Assembly: GCA_013335275.1 (NCBI GenBank)
Contig: JAAXVX010000062.1
Location: 1 to 7,762, forward strand
Direction: 5' to 3'
Origin: Bacteroidales bacterium
GTDB taxonomy: Bacteria; Bacteroidota; Bacteroidia; Bacteroidales; UBA932
Length of the DNA: 7,762 nt
Positions 1 to 5,889 of this stretch are shown here, one piece after another. Position numbers and translations under genes: made by a program. Numbering within the stretch: the first letter of the stretch is position 1; the number at the start of each line of letters is the position of its first letter. The notes beneath the pieces are model-generated. The model was not told where the DNA came from. It was given only the letters and a program-made list of their open reading frames with translations, and did no database searches.

Positions 1-173
1 CCGTGTTCCGGCATAAAAACCCTCTTTAAAACGCCTCTCTTTGAAAGGGTTTCAAAAAGATACTCTCCTGTTTGAGGGTGCCAGGATGCCTGGTTACAAA
101 GCAAGGCAACCTTTCCGCTTCTCAGTACAGAATCCGGTTGTTCCAAAAGGGGTGAAGTTCTGAATGAAAACAT
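1..173 (-). CDS. NamZ-like (DUF1343) exo-beta-N-acetylmuramidase, N-terminal part only
   Basis: This is the first 57 complete codons of a gene that runs off the left edge. The ATG at 173-171 opens a frame with no stop up to the window end. Residues 21-30 (KVALLCNQAS) and 55-58 (PEHG) match the start of the DUF1343/NamZ family, where a strand followed by a 'TNxxG/NQ' motif leads about 25 residues later to a conserved PEHG. NamZ enzymes (glycoside hydrolase family GH171) release MurNAc from the non-reducing end of peptidoglycan fragments. The N-terminus (MFSFRTSPLLEQ) has no hydrophobic signal peptide, so if this start is right the protein is cytoplasmic, unlike many secreted members. The ATG follows the glmM stop by 2 bases, which implies co-transcription and probably translational coupling. 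There is no Shine-Dalgarno sequence. The family call is fairly good. The enzymatic activity is inferred, because the catalytic region is mostly outside the window. Confidence 0.75.
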   Translation of the reverse strand, partial: MFSFRTSPLLEQPDSVLRSGKVALLCNQASWHPQTGEYLFETLSKRGVLKRVFMPEH

Positions 174-175
174 TT

Positions 176-1570
176 TTATAATTCTATAATTTCATTAATA
201 GCCAAAATAATCTCTTTTGCGAGTGCAGAAGCAATCTCTTCTTCAGCTGCTTCGGCATAAATACGTATTATTGGTTCTGTATTTGATTTACGAAGGTGAA
301 CCCATTTTTTTGCCGCATCGAAATCGATTTTTATTCCATCGATATCTGTAACCCGGTGTTGTGAATATAGCTCTTTTATTTTTAAAAGGATTTTATCAAC
401 ATCAATTCCGGCCGAAAGTTCAATTTTGTTTTTGGAAATAAAGTACTGAGGATACCTGCTCCTTAGTTCAGATACCTTACATTTCTCTTTTGCCAGATGA
501 CTCAGAAACAGGGCTGTTCCAATAAGGGCATCTCTGCCATAATGCAAATCGGGAACAATTACGCCTCCATTTCCTTCTCCGCCCAAAACAGCATTTACTC
601 TTTTCATTTCTGCAACCACATTTACCTCTCCCACGGCTGATGCAAAATATTTACAGCCTGCTTTTTCTGTTACATCTCTCAGGGCGCGTGAAGAAGAAAG
701 GTTGGATACAGTGCTTCCCGGTTTGCTTTTCAGAAAATAATCGGCAACAGCTACAAGTGTGTATTCCTCGCCAAAGGGGTTTCCGTCTTCGCAAATAAGA
801 GCAAGCCTGTCCACATCGGGGTCTACCGATATTCCAAGTTCGGCCCCTTCCTTAACTACTCTTGACGAGAGTTCAGTAAGATTCTCTGGCAAAGGCTCAG
901 GGTTGTGGGCAAAGCGACCTGTCGGCTCACAATTAACCTGAATACATTTTACGCCCAAAGCCTCAAACAGAGCAGGCATAACAACTCCTCCAACAGAGTT
1001 TACGGCATCAAGAACTACTGTAAATCCTTCGCGGTATATTGCTTCGGTATCCACAAGCGGATGAGACAAAACAGCCTCAATATGCTGCTTTGTGAAGTCT
1101 TTATGTGTTATAACGCCAAGATTATCTACTTCGGTATATTCAAATTCACCTTTTTCTGCACAGTTAAGAAGTTCTTCTCCTTCAGCAGCATTCAAGAATT
1201 CACCTTTTTCGTTGAGAAGTTTAAGTGCATTCCATTGTTTAGGATTATGCGACGCAGTGAGAATAATTCCGCCATCTGCCTTTTCAAACACTACTGCCAT
1301 TTCGACAGTGGGAGTGGAGGCAAGCCCTGCGTTCACAACATCGATTCCACAGGCCATGAGTGTCCCGCAAACAAGCGAATCGGCCATTTCTCCGGAAATT
1401 CGGGCGTCTCTTCCAACTACAACCTTATACCGGCTTTTGCCCGGTAATCTCTTTTTGAGCATTACTGAGTATGCCGAAGTGAATTTAACAATATCAATAG
1501 GAGTGAGGGCATCTCCGCATTTACCTCCAATGGTCCCTCTTATGCCTGATATAGATTTAATTAATGTCAT
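176..1570 (-). CDS. glmM: Phosphoglucosamine mutase (alpha-D-phosphohexomutase family)
   Basis: The 464-residue protein has all four signatures of the alpha-D-phosphohexomutase family. These are the phosphoserine loop TASHNP (residues 105-110, Ser107), the metal-binding loop DPDVDR (250-255), the sugar-specificity loop GEGNGG (331-336) and the phosphate-binding RKSNTEP (427-433). GlmM converts glucosamine-6-P to glucosamine-1-P for UDP-GlcNAc, and hence peptidoglycan and lipopolysaccharide, in the cytoplasm. The length is normal. The specificity loop and RxSNTEP resemble archaeal and Bacteroidota phosphohexomutases more than the GEQSGH-type loop of E. coli GlmM, so phosphomannomutase or phosphoglucomutase activity is possible. 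I chose the ATG at 1570-1568 (MTLIKSISGIRG), which is the usual start of Bacteroides homologues. An in-frame TTG at 1591-1589 would add seven residues but overlaps a candidate promoter element. No Shine-Dalgarno sequence is visible. The gene sits after the ATPase operon terminator and 2 bases before a NamZ-like gene. Confidence 0.9.
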   Translation of the reverse strand: MTLIKSISGIRGTIGGKCGDALTPIDIVKFTSAYSVMLKKRLPGKSRYKVVVGRDARISGEMADSLVCGTLMACGIDVVNAGLASTPTVEMAVVFEKADGGIILTASHNPKQWNALKLLNEKGEFLNAAEGEELLNCAEKGEFEYTEVDNLGVITHKDFTKQHIEAVLSHPLVDTEAIYREGFTVVLDAVNSVGGVVMPALFEALGVKCIQVNCEPTGRFAHNPEPLPENLTELSSRVVKEGAELGISVDPDVDRLALICEDGNPFGEEYTLVAVADYFLKSKPGSTVSNLSSSRALRDVTEKAGCKYFASAVGEVNVVAEMKRVNAVLGGEGNGGVIVPDLHYGRDALIGTALFLSHLAKEKCKVSELRSRYPQYFISKNKIELSAGIDVDKILLKIKELYSQHRVTDIDGIKIDFDAAKKWVHLRKSNTEPIIRIYAEAAEEEIASALAKEIILAINEIIEL

Positions 1571-1588
1571 AGCAATCTCATTTTTATT

Positions 1589-1596
1589 CAAAGATA
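1589..1596 (-). promoter_or_regulatory. Candidate Bacteroides-type -7 promoter element for glmM
   Basis: Read on the minus strand, this octamer is TATCTTTG, an exact fit to the Bacteroides -7 consensus TAnnTTTG. It lies directly after the terminator T-tract, 18 bases before the glmM ATG, which would give a leader of roughly a dozen bases. The -33 TTTG/TTG element is not convincing: about 19 bases upstream the sequence is GGTTAAG, inside the hairpin. The match could be chance in AT-rich DNA, but there is little other room for a glmM promoter. Confidence 0.4.
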
Positions 1597-1648
1597 AAAA
1601 AATTTGGGTGCCCGGCTTAACCTTTTTAGCCCGGCACCCAAATTTTTT
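1597..1648 (-). terminator. Rho-independent terminator of the V-type ATPase operon
   Basis: Positions 1597-1617 and 1628-1648 form a 21-position inverted repeat with a single C-C mismatch (1613/1632), closed by a 10-base loop. The inner stem is GC-rich and the outer part is A6/T6, so the minus-strand transcript has a stem ending in a U-run, the classic intrinsic terminator form. It starts 11 bases after the ntpK stop codon. Because the ends are symmetric it could also work on the plus strand, but no plus-strand gene needs it. Confidence 0.9.
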
Positions 1649-1659
1649 AAAGTGAGCAA

Positions 1660-2118
1660 TTATGCAGGGATAGCAAGGAATGCTGCCGCAAAAGCAAGAA
1701 TTGCGTATAGTTCGGGGAATACGGCAAGAATAAGAGTTTTTCCAAAAACATCTTGTCCGTTACTCATTTCAACAATACCATTTGCCACAAGATTTGCCTG
1801 TCTGATAGCTGAAACATAACCTACAATACCAAGAGCAACACCAACTGCAAAAATAGCAAAGCCCTGACCCAAAGCCAGAACAGGCATTTCGAGCAGTCTG
1901 TTAAGCATAAGGAAAAAAGCAGCAAATCCGTAAAGGCCCTGAGTAGAAGGAAGTGCACACAGAATCATAGAAGATCCGAAAATATCCGGATTTTTTTTCA
2001 TAGCTCCAATTGTTGCGTTACCTCCGATTGTTACGCCTATTGAACTTCCGATGCAGGATACAGAAAGCATAATACCCAGACCGACATAGGCTAAAGTTAA
2101 TGGTAATAATTGTTCCAT
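1660..2118 (-). CDS. ntpK: V/A-type ATPase subunit K (membrane rotor ring proteolipid)
   Basis: The 152-residue, very hydrophobic protein has four predicted membrane helices (about 8-30, 47-72, 80-103 and 125-150). These form two related hairpins, as in the duplicated 16-kDa proteolipids. It builds the membrane ring that carries the coupling ion past subunit I. The essential carboxylate is Glu136 in helix 4 (FPELYAIL). Helix 2 carries LPSTQGLYGF (residues 56-65) with Gln60 rather than a second acid, so there is one carboxylate per four-helix protomer. Aligned by eye to Enterococcus hirae NtpK, the side-chain Na+ ligands Leu61, Thr64, Gln65, Gln110 and Glu139 correspond to Leu56, Thr59, Gln60, Gln107 and Glu136 here, which favours sodium over protons. 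It is the last gene of the operon, 43 AT-rich bases after ntpI and just before the terminator. No Shine-Dalgarno sequence precedes the ATG; the leader is A-rich, which may aid the high expression a ring subunit needs. Confidence 0.95.
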   Translation of the reverse strand: MEQLLPLTLAYVGLGIMLSVSCIGSSIGVTIGGNATIGAMKKNPDIFGSSMILCALPSTQGLYGFAAFFLMLNRLLEMPVLALGQGFAIFAVGVALGIVGYVSAIRQANLVANGIVEMSNGQDVFGKTLILAVFPELYAILAFAAAFLAIPA

Positions 2119-2161
2119 AATCTTAGTTTTTTATTTGTTGATATTAATAATTATTTCTTAA

Positions 2162-3958
2162 TCAGTTTTTTGTCAGTGGACGGAAGGCCTTGCCTCCGCC
2201 TGTAAATCCTGAATTTTTATAAAATTCCACAAAAGTAAGACGCATCGGGTGCACGAATGCTCCCAGGCTGGAAAGCAACAGAACGAATGTGTGTCCTACC
2301 AGAAGCATCAGAGCAGTGAAGAACCATCCTACGTATGGGATATCGTACATATTCATTGCAATTGAGTTTACAACATAACCAAGTATTCCTCCGGATGTTC
2401 CCAACCCGAATAAACGGATATAAGAAAGTACATCTCCAAAAACACCGGTAATATCATAAAAGGCAAATGTTCCTTTTAATATTCTTGTAATGATGTTCCC
2501 TTCGGTTGCAGAGAAGAACAATATAAGCAGGCATCCAAACATTCCTATGTAGTTAACATAAGGAGGGATAACCATTCCAGGTACCATTGTTTTGGCATAT
2601 GACATTGATGCCCATATTATAACAATTGCCCAGCCTATATTATGCATTCCATATTGCCAGCCTTTTGTGACAATTGAAAATATTGCATTTATGATTCTGG
2701 CAAAAACAATCTGGAGTATTCCGAAAACAATTGCAAACCAGAACATCTTAATGTCGGAAAAGAACAAGGAATTTATGGAATCGGGCAGTGGAAATAAAAC
2801 GCCAAGTTTGGTTCCGAAAATGCTGCCGGTGAGAAGAGGCATTATGATGGATCCAATTCCAAGTAGCTGAACCAAAGTGAGATATTCTTTGAATTTAGCT
2901 AGTTTAAGTTTCCCTATTGTGCCAACAATAAGCAATACAAGCCCATAGCCAATGTCTCCCAGGCAAAGGCCAAAGAAGAGCATATAGAAAGGGGCAAAAT
3001 ACGGAGTGAGATCGAGCTCACCGTATCTTGGAAGCATATATAAATCACCGATTGGTTCAAACAGGCGCGTAAAGAAATTGTTCTTTAGTTTGATAGGTGG
3101 ATTATCGTCTTCATGAGCGTCTTCTGCAATATAATAGACATTCTCTTTGTCAAAGAATTGTTTTAGTTCATCCTTATTGCTTTCAGGAGCAAATCCTGTA
3201 ATTAATGCAAGAGTTCCTTCTGCTTCAGTTTGTGATGATATGCCTGCAAGATAAAGATCAAGGACAGACTTATCCGAATCGAGAGCTTTTTCCAGAAAAT
3301 CAACCTTTTTCAGGATTCCTGCCAGATATGAATTATTGTCGCAAATATTCTTTCTTACCTCCTTAAGTTTCTGCTCAACTATATCAAAAGAGTTTTGAGG
3401 GAATTTGCTTTCGGGGTGCTTGAACAGAAAATCGGATCCAACAGGAGTAAGTATTATAAAATAATATTTTCCTCCCTCTTTGTTGAGTACATGAAGCAGG
3501 TATTCCTTATCCCACTCAGGATTAAAGTTATTTTCGGAAACGCAGTAGAAATGAAGTTTATATCCTAACGATTCGAGCCGGTGAATATCCTCTTTATTAT
3601 ATGCCCCCCAGATAACCGACTCTTCAAGTTCTTTTATCAGATTTTTCTCTTCTGCAATCCAGATATCTCTGTTTTCAAGAGAACTCTCAATCGCTTTGAA
3701 CACCTCTTTGGCATTCAAATCCGTTTGCAATCCGGATTCAGATGGAGTAACCTCTTTTAAAGATTCCTTAAGCTCCTTAAGCTTTTTGATAACCAGAGAA
3801 TTACCCTGAACTGCACTAAACAGCTCTTTAGAGTGATTGTCCACAGCTTTATTCTCCCTTCTTGTATCCACCATCCCGAGTTCCTGAACCTTTCCAAGAA
3901 AATCTTTAAGTTCCGGCTGGTAAACAATAAAGGAGTATTTAGTCATTCTTGCAATCAT
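2162..3958 (-). CDS. ntpI: V/A-type ATPase subunit I (membrane stator 'a' subunit)
   Basis: The 598-residue protein has the two-part layout of V-ATPase subunit I/a. A charged, partly coiled-coil cytoplasmic half (about 1-310) is followed by a membrane half with around seven hydrophobic segments between about 318 and 568. It forms the ion half-channels against the K ring and anchors the peripheral stalks. The family hallmark SYIRLFGLG (512-520) contains Arg515, the counterpart of the essential arginine of yeast Vph1 (Arg735). A second conserved arginine, Arg573, lies in HPMRLTFVEFY, followed by the usual Gly-rich FTGGGKAFRPL end. The length is at the short end for bacterial members. The ATG overlaps the ntpD stop in an ATGA arrangement, and an AGGAGGAGGAGG tract ends 4 bases upstream. 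That favours this start over the in-frame ATG at codon 5. Confidence 0.95.
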   Translation of the reverse strand: MIARMTKYSFIVYQPELKDFLGKVQELGMVDTRRENKAVDNHSKELFSAVQGNSLVIKKLKELKESLKEVTPSESGLQTDLNAKEVFKAIESSLENRDIWIAEEKNLIKELEESVIWGAYNKEDIHRLESLGYKLHFYCVSENNFNPEWDKEYLLHVLNKEGGKYYFIILTPVGSDFLFKHPESKFPQNSFDIVEQKLKEVRKNICDNNSYLAGILKKVDFLEKALDSDKSVLDLYLAGISSQTEAEGTLALITGFAPESNKDELKQFFDKENVYYIAEDAHEDDNPPIKLKNNFFTRLFEPIGDLYMLPRYGELDLTPYFAPFYMLFFGLCLGDIGYGLVLLIVGTIGKLKLAKFKEYLTLVQLLGIGSIIMPLLTGSIFGTKLGVLFPLPDSINSLFFSDIKMFWFAIVFGILQIVFARIINAIFSIVTKGWQYGMHNIGWAIVIIWASMSYAKTMVPGMVIPPYVNYIGMFGCLLILFFSATEGNIITRILKGTFAFYDITGVFGDVLSYIRLFGLGTSGGILGYVVNSIAMNMYDIPYVGWFFTALMLLVGHTFVLLLSSLGAFVHPMRLTFVEFYKNSGFTGGGKAFRPLTKN

Positions 3959-4557
3959 ATTGCCTCCTCCTCCTGCAGGTGTCTGTTTTTTACAATTTTC
4001 TGAGAGGCCTTTGAGAGATTCTCTTCGTCCTCCATAAATCGCTTAATCTTCAAAATAGCTTCCTTATAACCCGGAATTTGAACTTTCTCATAGAGATTTA
4101 CCTTCTGAGTAGTTTTTTTACGGGCAAATTCAAGAAGATGCATCTTCTGCTCATAAATCTCAGACTCAATTCCCAGTTGTGCAAGTTGCTTAAGAATGGA
4201 AATCCCGTCGGTATACCACAAAGGTTTTGTGAAGAGATTGTATGGCTTTACATCATACAAAACCTCCTTTAGAGACGGGGTTTTTATTCCGGCGATTTTA
4301 ACTGTTTCCAGAGTAATGTCTTTTACAGATATAAGACCGGGTTCAAATTCATTCCAGAGTCCTGCGAGATAGTCGTAAGATTTTAATGAGGAGGCCAATT
4401 GATCCAACAGCTCCTCGGAGCGTTTCTTTGCCCTCTTAACCTCCATGCGCAGGGCCGACTCTTTGTTTTTGAGCGTAGGCAAAGCGTTGGTTCTCACCTT
4501 AAGTTGTTTGTTAAGGTCGTTAAGAGAAGTTTTGTTGAATTGGAATTTTATAGCCAT
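3955..4557 (-). CDS. ntpD: V/A-type ATPase subunit D (central rotor shaft)
   Basis: The 200-residue, highly charged and mostly helical protein has the two long terminal helices typical of subunit D. The N-terminal helix (about 8-60, with LPTLKNKESALRMEVKRAKK) and the C-terminal helix (about 134-195, with QKVNLYEKVQIPGYKEAI) would pair as the coiled-coil shaft inside the A3B3 head. Subunit D carries rotation from ATP hydrolysis to the membrane ring. Its place between B and I matches the compact operon of Chlamydia, Borrelia and Bacteroides. The length is normal. The ATG lies 9 bases after the ntpB stop without a clear Shine-Dalgarno sequence. The gene ends in a run of GAG codons (QEEEA) that doubles as the ribosome binding site of ntpI, whose start overlaps the stop by 4 bases. 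No F subunit gene, the usual partner of D on the shaft, is adjacent. Confidence 0.93.
   Translation of the reverse strand: MAIKFQFNKTSLNDLNKQLKVRTNALPTLKNKESALRMEVKRAKKRSEELLDQLASSLKSYDYLAGLWNEFEPGLISVKDITLETVKIAGIKTPSLKEVLYDVKPYNLFTKPLWYTDGISILKQLAQLGIESEIYEQKMHLLEFARKKTTQKVNLYEKVQIPGYKEAILKIKRFMEDEENLSKASQKIVKNRHLQEEEAI
3963..3974 (-). promoter_or_regulatory. Strong Shine-Dalgarno tract for ntpI inside the 3' end of ntpD
   Basis: On the minus strand the tract reads AGGAGGAGGAGG, ending 4 bases before the ntpI ATG. The same bases encode the Gln-Glu-Glu-Glu run near the ntpD C-terminus. It fixes the ntpI start: the next in-frame ATG (codon 5) would lie 16 bases downstream of the tract, too far. 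The repeat allows pairing with 16S rRNA in more than one register. Confidence 0.75.
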
Positions 4558-4566
4558 GCTCTTAAT

Positions 4567-5889
4567 CTATGCTGTTTTCCAGTATTTGTCAAGAATCTCA
4601 GCCTTGATACTCAATTCTTCCTTGGTGAAGTATTTTTTGAACAGTTCCCAGGCAGTATCAAGCATTTCGGTGATATTTATGTTTACGTCTATAGCCAGAA
4701 GCCTGTTTGAATATGCTTTTGCATAATCAAGGCACCTCATGTCATAGTCGCTAAGGTCAAAACCATTTTCAAGTTTTGTTTTAGCATTGGCAGCGTCGGC
4801 ATATAGCCTTACAGCCGCATTCATTACATAGTTGTGGTCTTCCCTTGTTTTCTTTCCAATAACAAGCTGTTTCAAACGGGATAAAGACCTGAACGGGTCA
4901 ACGATAACTTTTCCTGTATCGGTATCGGTTCTCAGGAACAACTGTCCTTCGGTGATATATCCGGTGTTATCCGGTATAGCGTGAGTGATGTCCCCGCCGC
5001 TAAGAGTCGTAACAGCGATGATTGTTATAGAGCCTCCGGTAGGCAGCTGTACGGCCTTCTCATAAATTTTTGCAAGATCGGAGTAAAGAGATCCCGGCAT
5101 TGAGTCCTTTGAAGGAATCTGGTCCATCCTGTTACTTACTATACTTAAAGCATCGGCATAAAGGGTCATGTCTGTAAGAAGGACAAGCACCTTTTCATTT
5201 TTGTCCACCGCAAAATATTCTGCGGCGGTGAGTGCCATATCGGGTATCAAAAGACGCTCAACAGGGGGCTGTTCCGTAGTGTTTACAAAGCTGATGATTT
5301 TATTTAATGCTCCCGCATTTTCGAACATCTGCTTAAAGTAAAGATAATCGTCGTTGGTGAGACCCATGCCTCCCAGTATGATTTTATCCACATCCGCCTT
5401 AAGTGCAACTTGTGCCATTACCTGATTATAAGGCTGATCCGGGTCTGCAAAAAAAGGAATTTTCTGTCCGGAAACAAGTGTGTTATTAAGGTCAATACCT
5501 GCGATACCAGTAGGAATCAATTCCGATGGCTGTTTTCTTCTGTAAGGATTTACGGATGGTCCTCCGATATATCTTCTTTCTCCCTCAACAGGCGGGCGGT
5601 TGTCAATTGGTTGCCCGTAAGAATTGAAGAATCTTCCTGCCAGCTCTTCGCTAACATTTAATGCAGGCGGTTCTCCGAAAAACACAACTTCGGCATTGGT
5701 AGCAATTCCGTCTGTACCTTCAAACACCTGAAGGGTTACAAGATCGCCTTTAATCTTTACAACCTGAGCTAAGCGGCCGGCAACAGATGCAAGTTCCTCA
5801 TTGGCTACACCACCTGCTCTTAGCGAAATGGTAGCTTTTGAAATGGCCTCCAGTTTTGTGTATATTTTTTGAAATGCTTTACTTGCCAT
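4567..5889 (-). CDS. ntpB: V/A-type ATPase subunit B (non-catalytic nucleotide-binding subunit)
   Basis: The 440-residue protein belongs to the B subunit family and alternates with A in the hexameric head. It has no Walker A P-loop. The equivalent place holds GQKIPFFADPDQPYNQVMAQ (141-160), matching the family's GQKxPxF...PxNxxxAQ. The SLSRL motif (335-339) followed by GKKTREDH (345-352) is also diagnostic. Arg338 there is the likely arginine finger reaching into the catalytic site of A. The segment GERRYIGGPSVNPYRRKQPS (103-122) corresponds to the region before the nucleotide-binding fold. The length is slightly short for the family (typically 430-470). I chose the ATG at 5889-5887 (MASKAFQKIY) because AAGGAG sits 7 bases upstream. 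An in-frame TTG at 5895 would leave only one base between it and that sequence. The gene overlaps the end of ntpA by 11 bases, suggesting translational coupling, and is 9 bases from ntpD. Confidence 0.95.
   Translation of the reverse strand: MASKAFQKIYTKLEAISKATISLRAGGVANEELASVAGRLAQVVKIKGDLVTLQVFEGTDGIATNAEVVFFGEPPALNVSEELAGRFFNSYGQPIDNRPPVEGERRYIGGPSVNPYRRKQPSELIPTGIAGIDLNNTLVSGQKIPFFADPDQPYNQVMAQVALKADVDKIILGGMGLTNDDYLYFKQMFENAGALNKIISFVNTTEQPPVERLLIPDMALTAAEYFAVDKNEKVLVLLTDMTLYADALSIVSNRMDQIPSKDSMPGSLYSDLAKIYEKAVQLPTGGSITIIAVTTLSGGDITHAIPDNTGYITEGQLFLRTDTDTGKVIVDPFRSLSRLKQLVIGKKTREDHNYVMNAAVRLYADAANAKTKLENGFDLSDYDMRCLDYAKAYSNRLLAIDVNINITEMLDTAWELFKKYFTKEELSIKAEILDKYWKTA

Noticed and set aside
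1568..1591. TTG start for glmM at 1591, adding seven residues
   Set aside because: Family members begin at MTLIKSISGIRG, and the TTG falls inside the candidate promoter box.
905..1655. Plus-strand open frames opposite glmM (905-1447 and 1092-1655)
   Set aside because: They lie antisense to a well-supported gene, have no recognisable domain, and one runs through the terminator hairpin.
2119..2161. Internal promoter for ntpK in the AT-rich ntpI-ntpK gap
   Set aside because: The 43 bases contain no TAnnTTTG-like box; AT-richness alone is not evidence, and an A-rich translation leader explains it.
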